From contig NZ_JADABY010000013.1 in NCBI RefSeq assembly GCF_015672735.1, forward strand, positions 1 to 37,787: a stretch of DNA of 37,787 bases, given 5' to 3'. The notes below the pieces were generated by a model. That model saw nothing but the letters and a program-made list of their open reading frames with translations. It was not told where the DNA came from and searched no databases. The position numbers were made by a program, and so were the translations under genes. This DNA comes from Citrobacter sp. Res13-Sevr-PEB04-36 (lineage in GTDB: Bacteria > Pseudomonadota > Gammaproteobacteria > Enterobacterales > Enterobacteriaceae). Positions 8,265-15,358 of the stretch are shown here, piece by piece. The first letter of the stretch is position 1; every line of letters starts with the position of its first letter.

Positions 8265-8411
8265 AGAGCCTATCTCATTAGGGCTATTTTGCTTGCCATT
8301 TTGAACCTGGGCAGTGCTCAGAATCCTCACGTACTACGTGTACGCTCCGGTTCTTCCGCGCTGTCCGTGTTCAAACTGTCTGCGCCAATAACGCCTACTG
8401 GGATAGGCTCT
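8265..8411. repeat. MITE-like palindromic element with 10-bp inverted ends
   Basis: A 147-base element bounded by AGAGCCTATC and its exact inverse GATAGGCTCT. It is an imperfect palindrome throughout: an inner arm pair lies around GAACCTGGGCAGTGCT, and a perfect CACGTACTACGTG dyad sits near the centre (8326-8338). It has no coding capacity. I recall similar intergenic sequences in other enterobacteria. It sits directly upstream of ygeV, between the start codon and any upstream promoter, so ygeV transcription may begin inside or beyond it. Confidence 0.7.
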
Positions 8412-8500
8412 TAAGCGGTAGATCGTTGAGGATATCGATGACTGCAAGAGGACTATGATACTAACTCAGAAAAAAACGGCTTTGATAAAAAGCGGGGTGT

Positions 8501-8520
8501 TTATCATTTTGTCATGATAA
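8501..8520. promoter_or_regulatory. Inverted repeat TTATCAT-N6-ATGATAA
   Basis: A perfect 7-base dyad between ygeV and ygeW. Its half-sites equal those of the TATCA/TGATA motif upstream of ygfK but with a longer spacer. It is a candidate operator or activator site. Confidence 0.4.
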
Positions 8521-8545
8521 TTATGCAAGAGGTGTCACATTTCTA

Positions 8546-8597
8546 TATCAATATGAGAATTACCCCAGCTTATTTATCAATATGACGATTTACTCCC
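8546..8597. promoter_or_regulatory. Direct repeat TATCAATATGA upstream of ygeW (candidate activator sites)
   Basis: Two copies of a 20-odd-base sequence, starting at 8546 and 8575 (29-base offset), share TATCAATATGA, two or three variable bases, then ATT-TAC-CC. Both contain TATCA-N3-TGA, as found before xdhA and ygfK. They lie about 185-215 bases upstream of the ygeW sigma-54-like promoter, a usual enhancer distance. Confidence 0.5.
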
Positions 8598-8652
8598 CGA
8601 CCCTTAATATTATTTCAATTCTCTTTATAGCGATGAAAAATGATATTTAAAA

Positions 8653-8668
8653 AGCCAAACGTTTACGT
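8653..8668. promoter_or_regulatory. PurR-box-like palindrome
   Basis: AGCCAAACGTTTACGT matches the PurR operator consensus ACGCAAACGTTTGCGT at 13 of 16 positions, including the central CAAACGTTT. Position between ygeV and ygeW would allow purine-responsive repression of either gene. PurR control of this cluster is inferred. Confidence 0.45.
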
Positions 8669-8696
8669 CGATTAATTTCCGCCAATAACATTGTTA

Positions 8697-8718
8697 ATTT
8701 GTGATCGCAGCCACAAAT
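8697..8718. promoter_or_regulatory. CRP-like site upstream of ygeW
   Basis: TGTGA-N6-CCACA (8700-8715) matches the CRP consensus TGTGA-N6-TCACA with one substitution. It is about 50 bases upstream of the -24 element of the ygeW promoter. Confidence 0.45.
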
Positions 8719-8759
8719 AACCGCCCTAAAATAGGACTGACGCCACCTTGAATTAATCC

Positions 8760-8776
8760 TGGCACACTTATTGTTA
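8760..8776 (+). promoter_or_regulatory. Sigma-54-type promoter for ygeW
   Basis: TGGCACA, four bases, then TTGTT matches the -24/-12 consensus at all of TGGCAC; the -12 element has TTGT where TTGC is usual. Transcription would begin near 8787, about 68 bases before the ygeW ATG. Confidence 0.5.
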
Positions 8777-8854
8777 GTTGATGGTATCGCTGTGATATCG
8801 CGCAGTCACAGCCGTTAAGCCACTTTGCCGTCATTCCACTACCGGGACCTTACA

Positions 8855-10042
8855 ATGAAAACTGTTAATGAGCTGATAAAGGATATCAATTCGCTGACCT
8901 CGCACCTTCACGAGAAGGATTTTTTATTAACGTGGGAGCAGACGCCGGATGAACTGAAGCAAGTCCTCGACGTCGCCGCCGCGCTGAAGATGCTACGCGC
9001 TGAGAACATCGCGACCAAAGTCTTCAACAGCGGATTAGGGATTTCTGTTTTCCGCGATAACTCCACCCGTACCCGCTTCTCTTATGCCTCGGCCCTCAAC
9101 CTGCTCGGCCTCGCCCAGCAGGATCTCGATGAAGGCAAATCGCAAATCGCCCACGGCGAAACCGTCCGCGAAACGGCCAATATGATCTCGTTTTGCGCCG
9201 ATGCGATCGGTATTCGCGACGACATGTACCTCGGCGCGGGCAACGCCTATATGCGTGAAGTCGGCGCGGCGCTTGACGATGGTTACAAACAGGGCGTGCT
9301 GCCGCAGCGTCCGGCGTTAGTTAACCTGCAATGTGATATCGACCACCCGACGCAGGCGATGGCGGATCTGGCCTGGCTGCGTGAACACTTTGGCTCGCTG
9401 GAAAACCTCAAAGGCAAAAAAATCGCCATGACCTGGGCGTATTCCCCCAGCTACGGCAAACCGCTCTCCGTGCCGCAGGGCATTATCGGCCTGATGACCC
9501 GCTTCGGTATGGACGTCACGCTGGCTCATCCGGAAGGCTATGACCTGATTCCCGATGTTATCGAAGTGGCGAAAAGCAACGCCAACGCCTCCGGCGGCAG
9601 CTTCCGCCAGGTGACCAGCATGGAAGAGGCCTTTAAGGATGCCGACATCGTCTATCCGAAGTCATGGGCCCCTTACAAAGTGATGGAAGAGCGTACTGAG
9701 TTACTGCGCGCTAACGACCATGCCGCGCTGAAAGAACTGGAAAGACAGTGTCTGGAGCAGAACTCGAAGCATAAAGACTGGCACTGCACCGAAGAGATGA
9801 TGGAGCTAACCCGCGACGGCGAAGCGCTGTATATGCACTGCCTGCCCGCCGATATAAGCGGCGTCTCCTGTAAAGAAGGCGAAGTTACCGAAGGTGTATT
9901 CGAAAAATACCGCATCGCCACTTATAAAGAGGCCAGCTGGAAGCCTTACATCATCGCCGCGATGATCCTCGCCCGCAAATATCCGAAGCCCGGAGTTCTG
10001 CTGGAACAACTGTTGAAAGAAGCGCAACAGCGCATGAAATAA
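8855..10042 (+). CDS. ygeW: Carbamoyltransferase-family protein YgeW
   Basis: Member of the aspartate/ornithine carbamoyltransferase fold family, 395 residues (E. coli 396). The carbamoyl-phosphate motif STRTR is at residues 70-74 (FRDNSTRTRFSYASA). HPTQ occurs in the mid-region (DIDHPTQAMADL) and HCLP near residue 330 (YMHCLPADI). The amino-acid substrate is not established; family and context suggest a carbamoylated intermediate that yields carbamoyl phosphate for the carbamate kinase YqeA. I chose the ATG at 8855, which matches the E. coli N-terminus MKTVNEL; the upstream in-frame ATG adds ten unrelated residues. The Shine-Dalgarno is weak (GGGACC). The gene leads a run of five same-strand genes and follows sigma-54-, CRP- and PurR-like sites. 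Confidence 0.95.
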   Translation: MKTVNELIKDINSLTSHLHEKDFLLTWEQTPDELKQVLDVAAALKMLRAENIATKVFNSGLGISVFRDNSTRTRFSYASALNLLGLAQQDLDEGKSQIAHGETVRETANMISFCADAIGIRDDMYLGAGNAYMREVGAALDDGYKQGVLPQRPALVNLQCDIDHPTQAMADLAWLREHFGSLENLKGKKIAMTWAYSPSYGKPLSVPQGIIGLMTRFGMDVTLAHPEGYDLIPDVIEVAKSNANASGGSFRQVTSMEEAFKDADIVYPKSWAPYKVMEERTELLRANDHAALKELERQCLEQNSKHKDWHCTEEMMELTRDGEALYMHCLPADISGVSCKEGEVTEGVFEKYRIATYKEASWKPYIIAAMILARKYPKPGVLLEQLLKEAQQRMK

Positions 10043-10048
10043 CCCCCG

Positions 10049-10068
10049 AGCCGACCCACCGGTCGGCT
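10049..10068 (+). terminator. Hairpin between ygeW and ygeX
   Basis: AGCCGACC-CACC-GGTCGGCT forms a perfect 8-bp stem with a four-base loop six bases after the ygeW stop. Only three T follow, so it is more likely an attenuator or 3'-end stabiliser than a strong terminator. Confidence 0.5.
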
Positions 10069-10098
10069 TTCCGTTCCGGAGGCCAATAAGGATAGGAT

Positions 10099-11295
10099 AT
10101 GTCCGTTTTCACACTGAAGATCGATATTGCCGACAACCATTTTTATAACGGTGAAACGTCGCCCCTCTTTTCGCAAAAACAGGCCAAAGTGGCGCGCCAG
10201 TTCCATCAAAAAATCGCGGGCTATCGCCCAACGCCGCTCTGCGCGCTGGACAGCCTGGCCAGTCTGTTTGGCGTGAAAAAAATTCTCGTCAAAGATGAAT
10301 CAAAACGCTTTGGGCTGAACGCCTTCAAAATGCTCGGCGGTGCCTATGCCATCGCCCGCTTGCTATGCGAGAAATATCAACTTGATATCGAGACGCTCTC
10401 GTTCGCGCAGCTCAAAAACGCTATCGGCGAAAAGATGACCTTTGCCACCACTACCGATGGCAACCACGGTCGCGGCATCGCCTGGGCCGCGCAGCAGCTC
10501 GGGCAACATGCGGTGATTTATATGCCGAAAGGCTCCGCTCAGGAGCGCGTCGACGCCATTCTCAACCTCGGCGCTGAATGCATCGTTACCGATATGAACT
10601 ATGACGACACCGTTCGTCTGACCATGCAACATGCGCAGCAAAACGGCTGGGAGGTGGTGCAGGATACCGCCTGGGAAGGCTACACCAAAATTCCGACCTG
10701 GATTATGCAGGGCTACGCGACGCTTGCCGATGAAGCAGTAGAGCAGATGCGCGAAATGGGCATGGCCCCGACTCACGTGCTGCTCCAGGCTGGCGTCGGC
10801 GCGATGGCGGGCGGCGTGCTGGGCTACCTGGTGGATGTTTATGGCCCGCAAAACCTGCGCAGCATTATCGTCGAGCCGGATAAAGCCGACTGCATTTATC
10901 GCTCGGGCGTTAAGGGCGACATCGTCAACGTCGACGGCGATATGGCGACCATCATGGCCGGTCTGGCCTGTGGCGAACCTAACCCGCTCGGCTGGGAAAT
11001 TCTGCGCAACTGCGCCACGCAGTTTATCTCCTGCCAGGACAGCGTCGCCGCGCTGGGCATGCGCGTGCTGGGTAACCCATACGGCGACGATCCGCGGGTA
11101 ATCTCCGGCGAGTCCGGCGCCGTAGGCCTGGGCGTTCTGGCCGCCGTACACCATCACCCGCAGCGTCAGGCCCTGATGGAAAAACTGGCGCTGGATAAAG
11201 ACGCCATCGTGCTGGTTATCAGCACCGAAGGCGACACCGACGTGAAGCACTATCGCGAAGTGGTCTGGGAAGGCAAACATCCGGTCACCCCGTAA
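10099..11295 (+). CDS. ygeX: 2,3-diaminopropionate ammonia-lyase YgeX (DpaL)
   Basis: PLP-dependent fold-type II enzyme, 398 residues as in E. coli, which converts 2,3-diaminopropionate to pyruvate and two ammonia. The Schiff-base lysine is Lys77 in GLNAFKMLGG. TTDGNHGRG (about 117-125) is the Asn-containing cofactor ring clamp, and GVGAMAGG the phosphate-binding glycine loop. In this cluster it probably turns a C3 diamino product of purine-ring breakdown into pyruvate. The gene follows ygeW by 56 bases with a hairpin between. It is separated from ygeY by an ERIC element, so the distal genes may be transcribed at a different level. Confidence 0.96.
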   Translation: MSVFTLKIDIADNHFYNGETSPLFSQKQAKVARQFHQKIAGYRPTPLCALDSLASLFGVKKILVKDESKRFGLNAFKMLGGAYAIARLLCEKYQLDIETLSFAQLKNAIGEKMTFATTTDGNHGRGIAWAAQQLGQHAVIYMPKGSAQERVDAILNLGAECIVTDMNYDDTVRLTMQHAQQNGWEVVQDTAWEGYTKIPTWIMQGYATLADEAVEQMREMGMAPTHVLLQAGVGAMAGGVLGYLVDVYGPQNLRSIIVEPDKADCIYRSGVKGDIVNVDGDMATIMAGLACGEPNPLGWEILRNCATQFISCQDSVAALGMRVLGNPYGDDPRVISGESGAVGLGVLAAVHHHPQRQALMEKLALDKDAIVLVISTEGDTDVKHYREVVWEGKHPVTP

Positions 11296-11310
11296 TCCCC
11301 TTATTAGAAA

Positions 11311-11338
11311 ATAGCTCCCCAAGAGATACGGGAGCTAT
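11311..11338 (+). terminator. Hairpin after ygeX
   Basis: ATAGCTCCC and GGGAGCTAT form a 9-bp stem with a 10-base loop, 15 bases after the ygeX stop and running into the edge of the ERIC element. No T-run follows; the function is uncertain. Confidence 0.4.
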
Positions 11339-11462
11339 ACCCAATGGATTTCAAGTTGCTTCGAGGCGGCAAGCGAGAGAATCCTCAGGAGCTTACTCAA
11401 GTAAGTGACTGGGGTGAACGAACGTAGCCAACAAAGAAGCAGCCTGAAAGACGACGGGTATA
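11336..11462. repeat. ERIC (IRU) element
   Basis: A 127-base imperfect palindrome beginning TATACCCAATGGATTTCAAG and ending GACGGGTATA. Its core AGGAGCTTACTCAAGTAAG and TGACTGGGGTGA is characteristic of enterobacterial repetitive intergenic consensus elements. The length equals the standard ERIC unit. It lies between ygeX and ygeY and ends 16 bases before the ygeY start. Confidence 0.95.
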
Positions 11463-11478
11463 AAACTGGAGAACAACA

Positions 11479-12690
11479 ATGGCTAAGCATATTCCCTTTA
11501 AACTGATTCTGGAAAAAGCACACAACTACCAGGCCGACATGACGCGCTTCCTGCGCGATATGGTCGCTATCCCCAGCGAGAGCTGCGATGAAAAACGCGT
11601 GGTTCACCGCATCAAACAGGAGATGGAAAAAGTCGGCTTCGATAAAGTCGAGATCGACCCGATGGGCAACATTCTCGGTTATATCGGTCATGGCCCGCGG
11701 CTGGTAGCGATGGACGCCCATATCGATACCGTGGGGATCGGCAATATTAAGAACTGGGAATTTGATCCGTATGAAGGCATGGAAACCGATGAGCTGATCG
11801 GCGGACGCGGCACTTCCGATCAGGAAGGTGGCATGGCATCGATGGTGTATGCCGGGAAGATCATCAAAGACCTCGGTCTGGAAGATGAGTACACCCTGCT
11901 GGTGACCGGTACGGTACAGGAAGAAGACTGCGACGGCCTGTGCTGGCAGTACATTATCGAGCAGTCGGGCATTCGCCCGGAATTTGTCGTCAGCACCGAG
12001 CCGACCGACTGTCAGGTGTATCGCGGACAGCGCGGGCGTATGGAAATCCGTGTTGATGTACAGGGCGTCAGCTGTCACGGCTCTGCACCAGAGCGCGGCG
12101 ATAACGCGATCTTCAAGATGGGGCCGATTCTCAATGAATTGCAGGATTTGTCGCAGCATCTGGCTTACGACGAATTCCTCGGCAAGGGTACGTTGACGGT
12201 TTCCGAGATCTTCTTCACCTCGCCGAGCCGCTGCGCGGTGGCGGATAGCTGTGCGGTCTCCATCGACCGCCGTCTGACCTGGGGCGAAACCTGGGAAGGC
12301 GCGCTGGACGAAATCCGCGCCCTGCCCGCCGTACAAAAAGCCAATGCGGTGGTGTCAATGTACAACTATGACCGCCCATCCTGGACCGGGTTAGTTTATC
12401 CGACCGAATGCTACTTCCCGACCTGGAAAGTCGAAGAGGATCACTTCACCGTCAAAGCGCTGGTCAATGCTTATGAAGGGCTGTTCGGCAAAGCGCCGGT
12501 GGTCGATAAGTGGACCTTCTCCACCAACGGCGTCTCGATTATGGGACGCCACGGCATTCCGGTGATCGGCTTTGGTCCGGGCAAAGAGCCGGAAGCCCAT
12601 GCGCCAAACGAGAAAACCTGGAAATCGCATCTGGTCACCTGCGCCGCCATGTACGCCGCCATCCCGCTGAGCTGGCTGGCAACAAAATAA
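11479..12690 (+). CDS. ygeY: M20-family metallohydrolase YgeY
   Basis: Zinc-dependent M20/ArgE/DapE-type amidohydrolase, 403 residues as in E. coli. Likely metal ligands are His81 and Asp83 (MDAHIDTVG), Asp114 ([10 protein letters not shown]), Glu148/Glu149 ([10 protein letters not shown]) and Glu174 (STEPTDC), with a C-terminal His near PEAHAPNE. The dimerisation lid domain lies roughly between residues 195 and 300. The family hydrolyses N-acyl or N-carbamoyl amino acids and dipeptides. Its place between the diaminopropionate lyase and HyuA suggests it cleaves a ureido or acyl group from a ring-opened purine product, but the substrate is inferred. The ribosome site (GGAGAACAAC) lies just after the ERIC element. 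Confidence 0.95.
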   Translation: MAKHIPFKLILEKAHNYQADMTRFLRDMVAIPSESCDEKRVVHRIKQEMEKVGFDKVEIDPMGNILGYIGHGPRLVAMDAHIDTVGIGNIKNWEFDPYEGMETDELIGGRGTSDQEGGMASMVYAGKIIKDLGLEDEYTLLVTGTVQEEDCDGLCWQYIIEQSGIRPEFVVSTEPTDCQVYRGQRGRMEIRVDVQGVSCHGSAPERGDNAIFKMGPILNELQDLSQHLAYDEFLGKGTLTVSEIFFTSPSRCAVADSCAVSIDRRLTWGETWEGALDEIRALPAVQKANAVVSMYNYDRPSWTGLVYPTECYFPTWKVEEDHFTVKALVNAYEGLFGKAPVVDKWTFSTNGVSIMGRHGIPVIGFGPGKEPEAHAPNEKTWKSHLVTCAAMYAAIPLSWLATK

Positions 12691-12702
12691 TCATCCCTCT
12701 GC

Positions 12703-12724
12703 ATCCCCCGGCTTACCGGGGGAT
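12703..12724 (+). terminator. Hairpin between ygeY and hyuA
   Basis: ATCCCCCGG-CTTA-CCGGGGGAT is a perfect 9-bp GC-rich stem with a four-base loop, 12 bases after the ygeY stop. Only two T follow, and hyuA begins 14 bases later, so it may limit read-through or protect the upstream message. Confidence 0.5.
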
Positions 12725-12738
12725 TTCTGGAGTCTGCT

Positions 12739-14130
12739 ATGCGCGTACTGATTAAAAACGGAATCGTCGTTAACGCTGACGGACAGGCAAAACAGGATTT
12801 GCTGATAGAAAACGGTATTGTTCGTCAGCTCGGCGACAATATTACGCCACAGCTGCCTTGCGAGATCGTCGATGCAGCCGGCTGCTACGTCATGCCCGGC
12901 GGCGTGGACGTGCACACCCATTTCAACATTGACGTCGGCATTGCCCGTAGCTGTGATGATTTTTTTACCGGCACCCGCGCGGCGGCGTGTGGCGGTACAA
13001 CAACCATTATCGACCATATGGGGTTTGGCCCGACAGGCTGCCGGTTACGCCATCAACTGGAGGTTTACCACGGTTACGCCGCGCATAAGGCGGTGGTCGA
13101 TTACAGCTTCCACGGGGTCATCCAGCATATCAATCACGCCATTCTTGATGAAATTCCGATGATGGTTGAAGAGGGGATCAGCAGCTTTAAGCTCTACCTG
13201 ACCTATCAGTACAAGCTCAACGACGATGATGTGCTGCAAGCGCTGCGCCGCCTGCACATCTCCGGCGCGCTGACGACAGTCCATCCGGAGAATGATGCCG
13301 CCATTGCCTGTAAACGCGCCGAGTTTCTTACCGCCGGGCTGACCGCGCCGCGCTATCACGCCCTGAGCCGCCCGCTGGAGTGCGAGGCCGAAGCTATTGC
13401 CCGGATGATCAATCTGGCGCAGATTGCCGGGAATGCGCCGCTGTATATCGTCCATCTCTCCAACGGTCTGGGGCTGGATTATTTACGCCTGGCAAGAGCT
13501 AACCACCAGCCGGTGTGGGTAGAGACCTGCCCGCAATATCTATTGCTGGATGAGCGCCGTTATGACGCACCTGACGGGCTGAATTTTATTCTCAGCCCGC
13601 CTCTGCGCAACGTCCGCGAGCAGGACAAACTCTGGTGCGGCATCAGCGACGGTGCAATCGACGTGGTCGCCACCGACCACTGCAACTTTTCGATAGCCCA
13701 GCGCCAGCAGCTCTCTGGCGGCGATTTCAACCGTTGCCCGAACGGTCTGCCCGGCGTGGAAAACCGCCTGCTGCTGCTCTTTTCCAGCGCCGTGATGAGC
13801 GGGCGCATCACGCCAGAACGCTTTGTCGATATGACCAGCACCATGCCGTCCAGGCTGTTCGGTCTGTGGCCGCAGAAAGGACGGCTGGCCCCGGGCTCCG
13901 ATGGCGATGTGGTGATTATCGACCCGAATCAAACGACAGAAATTCGTCACGCCGAACTGCATGACAACGCCGACTACTCCCCATGGGAGGGCTTTCGCTG
14001 TACCGGGGCGATCGTCAGAACCCTTTCGCGCGGTGAAACCCTCTTTTGCAAAGGGGAGTTTAACGCCAGAGCGGGCCGGGGCCGCTTCCTGAGACGCAAA
14101 CCGTTTAGCCATCCCTGGCATACTGAATAA
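12739..14130 (+). CDS. hyuA: D-phenylhydantoinase-type cyclic amidohydrolase HyuA
   Basis: Binuclear-zinc cyclic amidohydrolase of the dihydropyrimidinase/hydantoinase family, 463 residues (E. coli 461). Metal-site features are His59 and His61 (GGVDVHTHF), the likely carbamylated Lys near 151 (SSFKLYLTYQ), His in the TVHPEN and YIVHLSNG motifs, and Asp in VATDHCNF. The E. coli homologue hydrolyses D-phenylhydantoin in vitro; in this cluster the physiological substrate is more likely a cyclic ureide formed during purine breakdown. It is followed closely by yqeA (10-base gap). The sequence diverges from E. coli mainly in the last dozen residues. Confidence 0.95.
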   Translation: MRVLIKNGIVVNADGQAKQDLLIENGIVRQLGDNITPQLPCEIVDAAGCYVMPGGVDVHTHFNIDVGIARSCDDFFTGTRAAACGGTTTIIDHMGFGPTGCRLRHQLEVYHGYAAHKAVVDYSFHGVIQHINHAILDEIPMMVEEGISSFKLYLTYQYKLNDDDVLQALRRLHISGALTTVHPENDAAIACKRAEFLTAGLTAPRYHALSRPLECEAEAIARMINLAQIAGNAPLYIVHLSNGLGLDYLRLARANHQPVWVETCPQYLLLDERRYDAPDGLNFILSPPLRNVREQDKLWCGISDGAIDVVATDHCNFSIAQRQQLSGGDFNRCPNGLPGVENRLLLLFSSAVMSGRITPERFVDMTSTMPSRLFGLWPQKGRLAPGSDGDVVIIDPNQTTEIRHAELHDNADYSPWEGFRCTGAIVRTLSRGETLFCKGEFNARAGRGRFLRRKPFSHPWHTE

Positions 14131-14140
14131 GTGAGGAAAA

Positions 14141-15073
14141 ATGAGTAAGAAAATTGTTCTCGCCCTCGGCGGAAATGCGCTGGGAGAGGATCTGGCCGGG
14201 CAGATGCAGGCCGTCAAAATGACCTCTCAGGCGATCGTCGATTTAATCGCCCAGGGCCATCAGGTAGTGGTCACCCACGGCAACGGGCCGCAAGTCGGGA
14301 TGATCAACCTGGCCTTTGAGGCGGCGGCGAAAACCGAAGCCCACACGCCGATGCTGCCGATGTCGGTATGCGTGGCGTTGAGCCAGGGCTATATCGGTTA
14401 CGATCTGCAAAACGCGCTGCGCGAAGAGCTGCTGTCGCGCGGGATGCATAAGCCGGTAGTGACGCTGGTGACCCAGGTGGAAGTTGATGCCCACGATCCC
14501 GCGTTCCTTAATCCGACCAAACCTATCGGTTCATTCTTCACTCAGCAGGAGGCTGAACAGCTGGAGAAACAGGGCTATACGCTGAAAGAAGATGCCGGTC
14601 GCGGCTATCGTCGCGTCGTCGCGTCACCTAAACCGGTAGACATCATTGAGAAAGAGACCGTCAAAACTCTGCTGGATGCCGGGCAGGTAGTAATTACCGT
14701 GGGCGGCGGCGGCATTCCGGTGATCCGCGAAGGCAACCATCTGCGCGGCGCCAGCGCGGTGATCGACAAGGACTGGGCCAGCGCCCGGCTCGCCGAAATG
14801 ATAGATGCGGATATGCTGATCATCCTGACGGCGGTGGAAAAAGTGGCAATCAACTTCGGTAAACCTAACGAACAGTGGCTGGATCGCTTGTCATTAAGCG
14901 ATGCGGAGCGCTTTATCAACGAAGGGCATTTCGCCAAAGGTTCCATGTTGCCGAAAGTCGAAGCCGCCGCCTCGTTCGCCCGTTCCCGCCCAGGACGCGA
15001 ATCTCTGATTACCGTGTTGAGCAAAGCGCAAGAAGGAATCGAAGGTAAAACCGGCACCGTGATTTGCCAGTAG
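14141..15073 (+). CDS. yqeA: Carbamate kinase-like protein YqeA
   Basis: Amino-acid-kinase-fold carbamate kinase, 310 residues as in E. coli. It would transfer phosphate from carbamoyl phosphate to ADP, giving ATP, ammonia and CO2. Visible motifs are the N-terminal ALGGNALGED loop, THGNGPQVG near residue 45, GGGGIPVI near residue 188, IDKDWASARLA, and KGSMLPKVEAA near the C-terminus. It is the last gene of the ygeW-to-yqeA run and supplies the energy-yielding step that a carbamoyltransferase (YgeW) would feed. The start ATG has GAGGAAAA upstream. It converges on yqeB across a REP array. Confidence 0.95.
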   Translation: MSKKIVLALGGNALGEDLAGQMQAVKMTSQAIVDLIAQGHQVVVTHGNGPQVGMINLAFEAAAKTEAHTPMLPMSVCVALSQGYIGYDLQNALREELLSRGMHKPVVTLVTQVEVDAHDPAFLNPTKPIGSFFTQQEAEQLEKQGYTLKEDAGRGYRRVVASPKPVDIIEKETVKTLLDAGQVVITVGGGGIPVIREGNHLRGASAVIDKDWASARLAEMIDADMLIILTAVEKVAINFGKPNEQWLDRLSLSDAERFINEGHFAKGSMLPKVEAAASFARSRPGRESLITVLSKAQEGIEGKTGTVICQ

Positions 15074-15358
15074 CCGGATAAGGCGTTGGCCGCTTAGTCG
15101 GGAGGGCTGGTATTTTCCCCGGAGGCGATGCTACGCATCTGTCCGGGCTACAAGTGCGTGCAGGGAGAGGTGCCGGGCCTGATGGTTCGGCGCAACTGCT
15201 TCCCGGCTCGCGCTTAGCCGGGCTACAAGTGCATGCGGTTTGGTAGCCCGGACAAGGCGCGTCTGGCGCCGCCTCCGGGAGAGGTGCCCGGCTTGATGGT
15301 TCGGCGCATCAGCTTCCCGGCTACAGGTTCACAGTCGTCTGAGGGTGAGTAGCCCACT
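15074..15358. repeat. REP/BIME array between yqeA and yqeB
   Basis: Convergent intergenic region made of REP palindromes at about 15117-15151, 15201-15225 and 15243-15280 (GTAGCCCGGACAAGG ... CGCCTCCGGG). A longer unit containing GGGAGAGGTGCC and GATGGTTCGGCGCA is directly repeated with a 114-base period (15163 and 15277). No gene is present. Confidence 0.85.

Noticed and set aside
10363-12336. Long minus-strand ORFs antisense to ygeX and ygeY (319 and 333 codons)
   Set aside because: Shadows of conserved genes; one crosses the ERIC element.
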